DNA of 64,000 nucleotides from Grifola frondosa (Eukaryota > Basidiomycota > Agaricomycetes > Polyporales > Grifolaceae), in the NCBI GenBank assembly GCA_001683735.1, contig LUGG01000014.1, forward strand, positions 310,001-374,000, given 5' to 3'. Position 1 is the first letter of the stretch, and every line of letters starts with the position of its first letter. Positions 11,832 through 22,608 of this stretch are shown one piece after another. Under the pieces are notes generated by a model. It was not told the DNA's origin. It worked only from the letters and a program-made list of their open reading frames with translations, and did no database searches. The translations under genes were made by a program, and so were the position numbers.

Positions 11832-12949
11832 TCATTGGGGCCCTTCGCTCCTCTTGACAGACTTCGCGTACGCGACGGCAGGAGATAGCGCTTCTTCTTC
11901 GTCTCGTGCATCGGATGCCCCCGGGGCTGAACGCGGCCTGAACAGGACTCGGCTGACGCCTACGATTGCATGGATGCCTTGTGCAGCTAGCCGCGTCGTC
12001 ATCCATTGTGCGAGTGTCATTCCAGGAATGAGACTAAGTAGGTCCTGCCGTATCAAAGAAGATCGCTTAGCGCGATTTCCAATGTGAAAGGCTCTTGAAG
12101 ATGCCGAGAAAGCACATAAATACCTTGATATCCCAGAAATCTCTATGATGTGTGATCCTCCAACGTCGTTGAAAGATAGCCGAGTCACGACAGGTAATCG
12201 AAGATGAAATGGTGATGGAGGTTGTAGGTTCATAGTGAAATTATGATATATCGAAGGCGGCGATTGATGGCTGAATGAGGAGGGATGTGACAGCGAAAGC
12301 ATCGAGTCTGTGGACGCTACGGGATGGGGCACGCTTGGCGACGATTGAGAGTGGAGGCCTGGGAGGATGAGGATGTGGACCGTGTGCTCAACAATCGTCT
12401 TTCGGTGACCGTCTGAAAGACGTTATTAATAAGCTGAAAAGTTCACATCCGCCTGGCGGAGCACAACGAAGGAGAGCAATCACAGAATCGCATTCAAAGT
12501 TCTGCAGTAGTTACAACCGCGCATAGAGCGTACAGGCTTCCATAAAACTCACCAAAGCTCTCGCTCTCGCAAATATCCGTCACCTCATTCCACATAGAAA
12601 GGGCCTTGAACCATGGATCCATCCAGCGGTGTTCACGAGATATGCCAAACAGCGCGCACAACACCGCCGCGGGTCGTGGAACATCGACCTGAGCAAGCTG
12701 CATAGCTAGCGCGTGTATGTCTGCTATGACATCCCTAGAAGTCGCTGTAATGAACGGATTTTCGTACTTTGCACTGGGTTCGTAGAATCGCTCGATGAGG
12801 TCCCATGATGGAGGAGATGAGCCGTAGAATATGTCGCATATTTCGAACACTGTTGTTTGATGCGGTAGAGATACAGCCGACGGATGTGTGTCGAAGGTGA
12901 TGGATGATTCGGAGGGTGCGCTAGGGAATCTGACGGTGTTGGAGAACAT
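11832..12949 (-). CDS. conserved fungal protein of unknown function (possibly NTF2-like)
   Basis: Starts at ATG 12949-12947 and reads through a first exon containing WDLIERFYEPSAKYENPF, TATSRDVIADIHALAMQL, WMDPWFKALSMWNEVTDICE. An intron (GT at about 12550, acceptor just before GGTCACCG near 12405) joins DICESESF to DGHRKTIVEHTVHILILPG. Further on are PFHLRLPVVTRLSFND and, after another intron, DLLSLIPGMTLAQWMTTRL. The pattern FYEP..YENPF resembles SnoaL/NTF2-like proteins and matches, from memory, a conserved fungal family without known role; I give no function. The frame shifts by one base at about 12154-12164, where RLSFNDVGG must connect to ITHHRDFWDIK, again a single missing base. Stop at 11832-11834. 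The first exon is firm; the C-terminal ~30 residues are weak. Confidence 0.7.
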
Positions 12950-15900
12950 GGTGGAGATCGTTAATATGTATATTGAGGTCGATATCGTCGATGTCGTCGC
13001 ACGGAGCTGCTCCGCGTTTAGGGTTAGGGCCTATTTTATGTTAGCTTTTTATTTTATTGTTTGGGCTCCGCTGATCTGATTCCATCACAGATCTGCACCA
13101 GATTTCATCTCAACCACTCTGCAGTTGGCGGTTGAGGCTTCCAAGGCTCGCTTTGTCGACGAGGAAAGCTGCAAAGCTTGTGTTGAAGATGTGGCTGCAG
13201 TTTTTTCACCCGTTGTTCTGTCGGAGACGGTGAACCTACAAATAAGGAAATCGGATGCCTAATTCCGTACCCGTGAGTTGGAATAACTCTTCCGCTATTG
13301 GATCTAATACCATGGAAAACTTTAGTTACTACTATGGTACTATGGTGCTATATGCGTTTCATAGAAACTTTTGGTGTTCAGTCGCACCACGTTCGACTCC
13401 ACGTTTGACTCCACTTACGATCGACTGTGAGTTTCGTCATCGATCATACATTCATTGCGCACTTTCTGCTATGGGGGGCCTTTTGAAAGCCGTAAATGTC
13501 TCCACATTCAGGCCACTCATGACTGTAAAATCAGCCTTGGCTCTGGTTTGCACACTCTGGCACTTTCCTGGGCCAAGTTCTTCTCTTAGAACGCATACGA
13601 TGTGCAAAAAGCCATGAAAATTGAAAGACGCAACTAAATGCGATACTTCCGTCCGGCATTCCTTTTATATCTGCGCCTTTGCAAATTGATCGCACACACA
13701 GTCGGTCTCTAGGTGAAACGCTCGATCTGCAAGCGATCATCCCATCAAAAATATCGACCAGCCACCGACGACTACCTTGGCCAAACTCTGATCGAACGGT
13801 TACCAGCCGCAATGAATACCTGTTTGCCCGTTTGGGCAACCGTCGTCGTTCGCTCACACGTGAGTTCACACACATATTCTGCGCAAGCCTTGACTCACAC
13901 CACTGGGTTGGACGTTCTACACCTCCTTTGTGTTCACAAAAAATTTTCAGGACGCTCGGCTGTTTCTGCGGCCAAGGTTCAGGCCTCAGGTCCACGGTCC
14001 GTTCCAGTACCCTAAAAGCGACAACGTCCGGCGCATCCTAACGAAGATACCGGACCTTGTAGAACGCGGCACTCACGTACAGACCAGCTTCTTTTAATCG
14101 AGTTTCACATTACCGCTGGGCGATAAATGCAAGCGTTCTTTCTTCACAGAAGCTCGCGTCACCAGACTTCTCCTGCATTGGCGTCAATTCGTCACCGGGT
14201 GGAGTTACGCTAGGTTACGCTGCTCCTCAAGGCCCCGCCCTGTGCCACTGGTCGACTTTGTGGAATTTATGTAGATGTGGTGAGCTCCCTAATCCCGCAA
14301 AATTGACCGGCAGGATCTCTAATAGGACACAGACCAAGCTAAATCCGTGGCCCAATGAACGTGCTGTCTTTTTTTTATTTTATTTTTTATACGCTTGAAT
14401 CCATTGCTAATCTATTCCATACCAGCAATTTTCGCGTGCCAGACAAGCCGAGAACATGCTACGGCGCTTCGCTTGTCAAGCATAAAAGAACCGTGAGCGT
14501 GCTAAGGATGTTCCGCCGGACTTGTCCGCAATGCTGGAAGTCCCATTTTCAAGCTTTGCAATTATGAACTCTGTAGAAGCGATTCGAGTAGAGTATGCAG
14601 AGTCCAGCCTTCGCGCCGAAGAACCGCTCCGGCGGCGCCAGCCAGCGCCAGAATCTCCGTCGTTCATTTGGGTTCTTTCATCTGGATGCGGGGAGAACAA
14701 GGCGCCGGGACGCTTGCGCACGTTGTCTCGAGCATCATTAACCAGAATACAGGATACTTGGAACGACTGTTCCATACAAATAACTAGGCCGGCGGAAGAA
14801 CGCGAACGTCACGTGTCATGCCTCGAGGCACGAGTGGAATTGCGGCTTATGGAAGGTCGAGCACAGGAGCAGCGCGTCCCTAATACCAATACCACAGCCC
14901 TCGCCGGAGTGACGTACGGGTTCATTCAGGCTTCAGGCGTGCACAGACTATCGCACGCTATGCCGAATGTGTGTCCTGCTCGCGAGCCTCCATTGTCGTC
15001 CCACACCCCGTTCTGCGCGGCCATGGACCGATATTTCACGCTCCGTGAACATTGCGACACGGCCTCGTGATGCACATGATAGACCAAGGAGGGCAAGTAC
15101 GAGTACGCTAGGACCATTTAGCAGGGGGAGCGCCCGCGAGGTGGCCATTGTGTCAAACTCTCAGCATGTCGAAGAGGAATGGTACCTGCAGGATGGCGAG
15201 ATGTCTCGATGCAAGATAGGCTTAGAGCTCTGCTAGTGCGGCGGGATTGGGTGGGTAGCATTCCCGCCGGACGCAGTCCGCTGATCAAGTAGAGTTCGCC
15301 GGCGTCCTGTCATTGATGCTGCGAGATAACAGCCAACTCCTATCTGGACGAGGCGCGCAGAGAAGCAGCACACACACACACACAATGCGAAGTGCAGGAC
15401 AGCCTCCGCGAAGCGCACGGGGATTCCTGTGTGCGCGGACATGGGTGGTTCCCCTCTAGCTACGTGCGCGTGCGTCCGACGCATCGGAAGTGCCGCGCGC
15501 GAAGTGCGAATAGGGTGGGACGTGCTTGAGTTGAAATTACTGCTTGCGTCTAGCGGCGAGCCACAGCAGCTTCGCCGCCTTCCCTTCGGGCGCGGCACGA
15601 GCCCAGATTGCGTCTGCGCGGTGAGATTGAGAAGAGTGTGGAGGAGTGTGCAGCTGCAGACGTGCGCAGAGATGACGTCCGAGAAGGCAGCAGGAGGCAG
15701 CAGGATTATGGGCAGCCCCGAGAAGCAGAGGGCAACGGTGGAGTGCAATGCTGCAGACATCTCACAGTGTGGGCAGGTCCGCGCTCGTCACGGTGACGAG
15801 GAGCCGAGAAGCACGCAGAAGAGGGGGACACATGGCTGGTTGAGTCACAGAACAATACGTGGACGTGAGACAGGCCATGCAGGCCTCTCCGTGCTCCGCG

Positions 15901-17954
15901 CTGGGCTATTGCGGGCTAGAAGGTCCTCTGTAGCAGACGGACCCTACTTTCAACTTGGCGTATTGAGAGCAGCCGTTATCAATGTTTCATGTCGTGGTCT
16001 AGGGTGCACCGTCCGTTGGAGAGTATATTCCCTTCTCGTCGGTCCTCGTGCGGACTCTCTGTGCCTTGTCGCTCCGACATTCTTCGGGATCTCCTCAGCA
16101 GCCCTCGTTATGGCTTATGGCAGCCCTCCCTATGGCAGGCTACAGCCTGCTACAGCTTATGGCATCTCTCGCTATACTTATGACGACCTCCAGCGTCTTC
16201 TCCCACGCGTGGCAACCGTTAGCATTCGCGCCCACGTGACAGTCCAAATCCGTTCTCACCGTTGACCTTACGAAGCCTTCCCCCGTTCTCTTCCAAACCT
16301 CCTGCGACACCGGACGCCATGAGATGCAGGGTAGTCTAAGAATCACGCGTGTACGCGTATGTGCTTCGCAGGCCAAAGAGATCTCCGAGTCGGTCGCATA
16401 GAAATCCTCCGGTAAAAGAGGAGGTCGCAATATGAGCACTGCGGATTCCAATCCAGCAACTGCACCCCTTCGAGCGAAGCCAGGCACGCCGCCGGACAGA
16501 GACTCCGCTTCTGCGACGTACGCCCGTGCCCGCCCCGTAATGCGATACCATTCCCGAGAAGTGCAGAACGGCCCACGCACGGGCCATGCGCGCGTTCCGC
16601 GGCGCGTCCGAGCGACTCGAGCAGGGCCCGGCGAACGTTCTCCCACTCTGGGGACAAAATAAACACAGTTAACGCAGCGGCGCGCCAGGGCCGCGCATGG
16701 CGTGCGGGCCAGTCACGCGCGCACCCAGGCCGCCGCTGCTCAACTGTACCCCGCGCGGAAATGAACTCGTCACTCCAGGCCCGCGCACACAGTGTCGGCG
16801 ACGTCCCCGTATGTGACGCCGTCGCCCAGTGGCGATGGCGCCATCCTCGAGCAACCCTCGCGGGTGCGTGCAGCATATCCGAGGGTGCTTTCTTCACGTC
16901 GCGACGGGCTCCTCGTGGCGCTAGCACCTAGTGACCGCCCCCGATTTCCAGCGATCGCGCTATCCCAGAGCTAAGTAAACGCGAATTTGCTAAGCACCGC
17001 GATAAGTGAGTCCTGCGTGCGTGCGTGCTTCGGAACCCCGCACGCGCGCACCCCTCGAAATTATCGTGCCCCAGGCCAGAATCTGCATTCTCGCTTCAAG
17101 CATGGAGACGGCGCTGCCGCGATGCGCGTGGGGAACGTGTATCGCGGCAGCGCCGCGTCCAGATGCACTGAGCCCGTCAAAGTCTGCATTAATCTGCATT
17201 AATCTGTACGGCTCTCAATTTGCGTCCGCACCCTGTCCCTCTCCCCGATCCGGCGATCGGGCATCGCGGTTGAACGATGTGCTCTCCAGGACGGACAGCT
17301 TCCGATGCCGCTCGGCTCCAGTCAGGGTCGTATTGCGCACCGACGCTACTCAGAACACACTCCACAGATGAAGTTCATCTTTTGCGTTCGCATTGCGTGT
17401 AAGGATGTTTCCCATAGGCTACGATTACATTGGATATGCAGCTGTACTACGACACACAGATAATAAATAGATATTTAGATCGCAACGCGCAAGTCCGACC
17501 AACCGAGACGCAGGGAGAGCCACAGGGAGGGAGGGAACAAACGAGATGAGGAGGCAGAGGAGGCGACCGGACCGACGGACCAATAAGTAACAAAAAATAT
17601 AGCGCATAGCGGCAACACATCGTGATATATCTCCAAGAAGACCAATGAGGGCGGGGAGAGCGGCGTGGATGAATGGACGAACTGAAATGCAGATGGATGT
17701 GTGATACAATGGATGGCGCGAGCCAGACAGCTAGCTGAACAGTACAGAACAGATTTTGCGTTGCTTCTTCGCTGGACGCGGCGCAGCGGACCGGCTGAAT
17801 GACGCGCCGCACCGGCGGCGGCAGCATGGGTGGTATAGTGGGGCATTTTGGGAATCATAACGTGTCGCCCGGACATGACGAAATGAAGGATGAGGTACAC
17901 AGGCGACAGCGGCGAAGGAATAAGTCTATGGCGGAGGAGAGAGGGCGCGCGCGT
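12950..17954. other. 5-kb region without recognisable genes, GC-rich from about 14.5 kb
   Basis: Openings of 100-280 codons occur on several frames, but they overlap one another in GC-rich DNA, lack family similarity and have no exon/intron pattern like neighbouring genes. The right end (roughly 17.4-17.95 kb) is probably the 3' UTR of the GATA-factor gene. Minor features are a (CA)n run near 15368-15384, repeated TATGGCA words at about 16100-16170, and a tandem TCTGCATTAA at about 17182-17205. A long promoter or a non-coding transcript cannot be excluded. Confidence 0.4.
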
Positions 17955-19637
17955 TCACGCAACGACTTTGCTGCGAGGCTTGCCCGGCTTCGAAGGCGCG
18001 AGGTCGGACAAAGGCACGCTCTGCCACCCAGTTACCTCGGGTATCGGGATATCCATCTGTGAGCGACGCTGCATCTCGACGGGCGCAGGGAGCGAACCGC
18101 GGCGGTTGTAGTAATCCCCTTGCTGCGCCGGCGATTGCGAAGGAGAATAATACGGAATGGTTGCGGATTTGCGCGGGGGAGACATGTGCGGTGACGACTG
18201 CAGAGAGGCGATGTCAGAGAGAGGAGCATTCGGAAGGCGAATACCGCCGTCGCGCGGCCCCAACGGAGGTGACTGCGAGTTGGAGTCGCGAGGGATGGGG
18301 AAGGTCGGAACAGCTGGCGAATTGTATGACGAAGGCGGATTCGAGCCAGAGTAAACCGAAACTAATCATAAAAGCATAGAATGAGCTGCCTTTTCAAAAG
18401 TGACACTAGCTTTCGAATACTAACCATTCTCGTCCCAGTCGCTGGTCGCCGAGTGTACTGATGACGACGACGACGAGACTGACGATCGCCGAGGCATAAC
18501 GCCGTCCATGTCAGGCTCCTTCTTGACCATCCCTGACAACTTCGCCTTCGGGCTCCCAGCAACTTTCGGGTTCTTCCGCGTCTTGCTGCCCGCGCGCAAC
18601 TCGTCGAAGCGGAGTGGGCGAGGCCTCAGATGCGTGCGCTCGTACAAACCGCACTTGTTGCAGACGATCTTCCCAGGGTTGAGGGTCGAGCGTCTCCAGC
18701 TCGGAGGCTCTGTCGTGTGGCAGTTGAAGCACCGCCTCCGGAGATATTGCGTCTCCTTCGAAGCCGCGTCATCCGTATGCTGTACAATCAGTCCGGCATG
18801 TGGGGAAAGGCAAGGAAGAGGTTGCATTCCTGCAGAGGGCGGGCGGCAAAATGCTGTTTGCGAAGGAACGACGACGGGGGAGTCCTCAGTTTTGATGCCC
18901 TCGAGATGGTAGTCGTGGAACGGCGGATGGGGAGAGCCGTTCATGGGGACGTTGTGCGCAAACGGCTCGTCGAGGCCGTGTCCATGAAGAGACTCGCACA
19001 TGCCAATGTGAGGAGAGCCGTCGAGAGACAGAGGTTCGCTGTACATGGTGCTAGGACGAGAACTGTAAGGGCTGCTGTTTACCGAATCGTGGTCGCTGCC
19101 CATAAAAGAAGTATAAGAGATCGCATCTCCCCGGTCGTGTCGGACGTACGGGAAAGTGGCGCGGCGCGTCATGGCGATATCGTGGGGGTGACGCATGGAG
19201 TGAGAAAGGTGCTGCTCGCCATGGGCGGTCTGGGGGAGACCAGACCAGTTGCCGCCGTGGAAAGCGGGCTCTGCCGAATGCTGGTGACGATCGAGGTACA
19301 TGTCGTGGTTAATGCCGGGTGCTGGAATTTCGTGGTCGTAGAGCTCCTCGAGAAGAGAACCTCGCGAACCTTGGAGGGGTGGCAAAGAACCAGGGTAAGG
19401 AGCAGACCACATATGAACGGCCTCTAGAGTATGCTGCTCGGGATAGATGCCGCCGTCCTCGTGACGGTGGTCGTAGTAGGCTCTGCTCATGGGCATGTCG
19501 ATGACGGGCTTGAAGTCGTGGGAGTACGAGGGCGGGGAATGGAAGTCGTCGGAGGAGATGGAGGTTCTAGGAGAGGGCGTGCGGGGAGTGGAGGCGTCGG
19601 AGTAGGTGGTATAGGAATCGAACTGGAGGGAGTCCAT
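17955..19637 (-). CDS. GATA-type zinc-finger transcription factor
   Basis: Two exons (18425-19637 and 17955-18361, intron 18362-18424) encode about 539 residues. The start MDSLQFDSYTTYSDAS opens a Ser/Pro/His-rich region with no obvious fold. A single GATA finger lies near residues 305-345: CFNC...CNKC with PSWRR, then GLYERTHLRPRPL. The Cys spacing is C-x2-C-x19-C-x2-C, slightly longer than animal GATA fingers but seen in basidiomycete relatives. A basic stretch (GSKTRKNPKVAGSPKAK) behind the finger probably serves DNA contact and nuclear import. The second exon is Ser/Pro-rich (SPPLGPRDGG, MSPPRKSATIPYY) and ends SKPGKPRSKVVA. It should bind GATA motifs; which process it controls cannot be read from sequence, though relatives act in nitrogen use, light response and fruiting. 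No frame break was seen in this gene. Confidence 0.9.
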
Positions 19638-20910
19638 TGGGGGTATTGTAAAGCAAGGGTGGGGGTATGAGCGTAAAGGCAGAATACGGAGACACGCTCA
19701 GAAAAGCAGGGTGAGGAGGAGAATATGGACGGGGCGGGACGACGGAGAAGTTAGCAGTTTGTAGCGGGTTTTTCAGTGTCGAGTTTGAGCGGGTGAAGGT
19801 GCACCCGGGGTCCAGCAGAAACCTGTGCACCGACCGAAATAGGTTTAGCGAACTGCCCAGTCTCCACTGCCAGACTGGGAGATTCCCAGACTCGTCCGAT
19901 CCGGTCTGGGGTGCTCAGTCTGGGAGCCAGAGGTTCGGCTCGCATCCTTCCTTTCCGGGACACTGCTCGACACTGAGTCGACAGCAGCCGCAACACAGCG
20001 CAAACACTGTGCAAACACGGTGCTACACTTGTCACAGTCAGCCACGCACGGTCCACTCACGCTTCTCGGACTATCCCAACCGAGCCTCAACCGAGCCACA
20101 CAAACACACACCCGCGTGCTTCCTCCCCGCTTCTTCGACGAGGCACACCCCCCGTTCTTTTTTCGATGCCTCCTCTCCACACACTCTCCGCCTTCAGCGG
20201 CGCCCTCCGTCGAATAGTCTCGACCCCATAGCATTCCACCTCGAAAGTCACAGTGTCTTACCCTCAACGTCGCTCCCTCACCCACGACCGCCACCGTAGT
20301 TCACTACCCATTCTTCTCACGAGGCTCTGTTGCGGCCGTTGCATACAATGTGCGCACACAGCGGAAGTACATTCTGTCGGTTCCTAGCAGTCTTTGCCCC
20401 CGTCTCACTTTCGCAACCGTCACATGCGGTTCTCCCGCACCAGGACTTTACGCCGTTCTCCGATCCTGGAATTAAGCAGAGATAGCATTTAGATGAATTG
20501 TAGACAATTTGTAGACAATTTGTAGTAGATAGCCATATGGAGGAGGCACACATAAACCCTCCGCTCGCAGCCGAACTGAGCAGTCCCCTCATCTCGTCCA
20601 GATCTCTCCCCTGCCGGGCATCCTGTCGGTTACTGCCGTCGCCAGCTCCGGCGTCTTCCCTCCATAGCGACCGCCTCTATCCGTTTTAGCCAATAAGATT
20701 TCTTCCCACCACACAGCACTAAATGTCGGCGCTCTGCACGTCAGCGACCTTCTCCACCTCTCACCTCCTTCTCCCGAAAGAAGGTACCAGCAGTGCCTCT
20801 CCATCCACTCCAAACCCTCCGCCAAACCAACTCCTATAACTACAGCGCCTTCCCATGGCGTTTCAACTCCATGTTTCATTGTTGTTTCTTCCGTCCTTTT
20901 CGCCCGCCAC
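19638..20910. other. upstream region of the GATA-factor gene, pyrimidine-rich
   Basis: About 1.3 kb between the ING stop (20911) and the GATA-factor start. Long CT/GA-biased tracts (read C-rich on the plus strand at 20080-20330) are typical of basidiomycete promoters and 5' leaders. It contains repeated CAGACTGG-like words at about 19869-19925 and a tandem TAGACAATTTG at 20501-20522. No coding similarity was seen. Confidence 0.5.
19884..19925. repeat. inverted repeat and clustered CAGACT/AGTCTG words
   Basis: TCCCAGACT (19884-19892) and AGTCTGGGA (19917-19925) form 9-bp arms around a 24-nt loop. Related words (CCAGACTGGGA just before, GGTCTGGGG within the loop) make four copies in about 60 bp, roughly 250-290 bp upstream of the GATA-factor start codon. 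This could be a binding-site cluster or leader structure. Confidence 0.5.
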
Positions 20911-22608
20911 CTACTGACCCCCAAGGCCCTTCTTCATACAATCTTCGCAGTACCAGCTGTCAGGCAGCGGCGGCTTCAGGTTTACACACGGTAGATGGAA
21001 CTGTAGCACATGCATGTCTCAGTAAATGAATCGACATTGTCCCCCCCCCCCCCCCAAATAGCGTACGCACCCATTGGTAGCGGCAGTCGGGGTTGTCGCA
21101 CGCAATCATCTGTGCAAGAAAAAGCGTCGCGGCGCAGCGCCGCAGTAAGAAGGCACTCAGTCAGCGCAAACGTTCTCCATACTCGGCCCGGAGCACACAA
21201 AGGCGCCAAGGGGTATACGTACGCACCTCTCCATATGAGAGTTTTTGGCAGAAACAGTACAGTTCCTTGTCCTCCGCGTCCCCGCCTTCCTCGGTCGCAT
21301 CTTCTAGATCCTCCTCGCCCTCAGCGTCCTCATCTTCGAGGCCCGCCGACGCGAGCACCCGCCGCGAGCGCATCGGAGATTGTCTCGGGTGGATTTGCTG
21401 GGACAACCTTGATCGCTGACCCGTCCCGTAGGCGCCTGTAGACACGGGGCAGGGCTCGGGAGCTTGATGCTCCCCGCCGAAGCCGTCGCCGTCACCCTCC
21501 GTTCTGCACGCGCGTCATTGAATTGAAATATGCAGATGGCCCCAAGGTACAATGGCAGTCGGTCAGCATGCACTCTAGACTAGAAAAAAATATATCACGC
21601 ACTCTTTTGTGCTGGGCCAACAGAGACCCCAGATGGCGAAGGAGCATCTGGAATCGCAATCGCATTCCGCAAACTTTCGGTCATCTGCTGCACGGCGTTC
21701 CTCGCGCTGCTCCCCAACGAGTAGCTTGCTTGCAGAGCCTGTTCGTCACCCTGCAATACCAGTACCCTGTTCAGGTCGTAATCTAGCCGCGCTCTTGCTC
21801 TCTCAATGAGCCGCACTAGCTGCTGCGCGAGCGCCTCTTTCTCCTCGGCCAGAGTCATTATCTCTCTGTAGTTAGTTTCGATAGCTCGCGGAATCGCAGC
21901 ATCCTTGGGGGGAGCAACGCTGACGAGGACCGCATCGAATGGCGAATATACTTCGCGCTTTCCTTCTGCATCTCCTGCTGCAGCTCTGCATGACCAGGCA
22001 GCAATGCAAATGCAATGCGCGAAAGACATTATGAATGACGATTTTGTCAGTCGGACGCGAGAACGACGGCGCCGACAGAATACCCGAACATGTCCACGAG
22101 AGATTGAGGCCCAACACGGGACGAAACAACGACCGAGCGGTCAACACATCGTACGGTGATGCGAACTAAATTGGGTAAACGCACCCTGTGATCTTGCCTC
22201 TCTGTGCTTTATCTCCGCAAGAATATGTTGCGTCTCATTCGGTAGATTGTCGAGGCCTGTGTGGGATCGCATCAAGTCAGCACCAACCAGAAGCACGCAT
22301 AGCACAATCGCTAAGGAACCATTTGGTCATCTAGCGTGATGAGCAGCGCATTCGAAGACACTGTATCATCCCGCGCGCGAGGTAAAAGTAAGACCGCATA
22401 TCAATGCACACAATCCATCCGAAGTGGCCAATTGTAGAAGCACATCAACCACTCTGGGAGAGACCATTCAGGATGAACTTGGGAGCATTGTGGCGCGGTC
22501 GCCGCACACGTGCGGGGTGCCTGAAGCAAGGAAATACGGAAAGGAAGCGAACTCACTAGCCACGAACTCGGCTGCGATGTTCGCAGCCTCCTCCAGGTTG
22601 GCGTTCAT
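20911..22608 (-). CDS. ING-family PHD-finger protein
   Basis: ING proteins read H3K4me3 and are subunits of histone acetyltransferase (NuA4) or deacetylase complexes. Exons from ATG 22608-22606 join MNANLEEAANIAAEFVA to SLDNLPNETQHILAEIKHRE, then ELQQEMQKESAKYIRHSMRS, IETNYREIMTLAEEKEALAQ and ARARLDYDLNRVLVLQGDEQ, the typical N-terminal ING coiled domain. A Ser/Pro/acidic linker (EDEDAEGEEDLEDATEEGG) leads to a C4HC3 PHD finger split by two introns: ELYCFCQKLSYGE | MIACDNPDCRYQW | FHLPCVNLKPPLPDSWYCED. Stop TAG is at 20911-20913. Two C-run sites break the frame by one missing base: the G6 at 21907-21912 (between RSSSALL and PKDAAIP) and the G4 at 21446-21449 (between IKLPSPAP and VSTGAYG). 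All PHD ligands are intact. Start could be further upstream, but an in-frame stop lies close by. Confidence 0.9.
21041..21055. repeat. 15-nt C homopolymer inside an ING intron
   Basis: An uninterrupted run of 15 C (G on the coding strand) sits within the last intron of the ING gene, between the exons coding CRYQW and FHLPC. The run length is likely variable or misread. Confidence 0.85.

Noticed and set aside
13018..13029. Two TTAGGG units resembling fungal telomere repeats
   Set aside because: Only two copies in an internal, gene-flanked position; expected by chance and not an interstitial telomere tract.
14522..15070. 182-codon plus-strand opening
   Set aside because: No recognisable family, no splice pattern like neighbours, overlapping openings on the other strand; typical of GC-rich DNA.
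15429..16265. 278-codon plus-strand opening
   Set aside because: Composition biased by GC content, Arg/Ser/Cys-rich, no domain, overlapped by antisense openings.
16343..16927. 194-codon minus-strand opening
   Set aside because: Arg/Ala-rich translation of GC-rich sequence, no similarity, several competing frames.
18630..19427. 265-codon plus-strand opening
   Set aside because: Antisense to the well supported GATA-factor exon.
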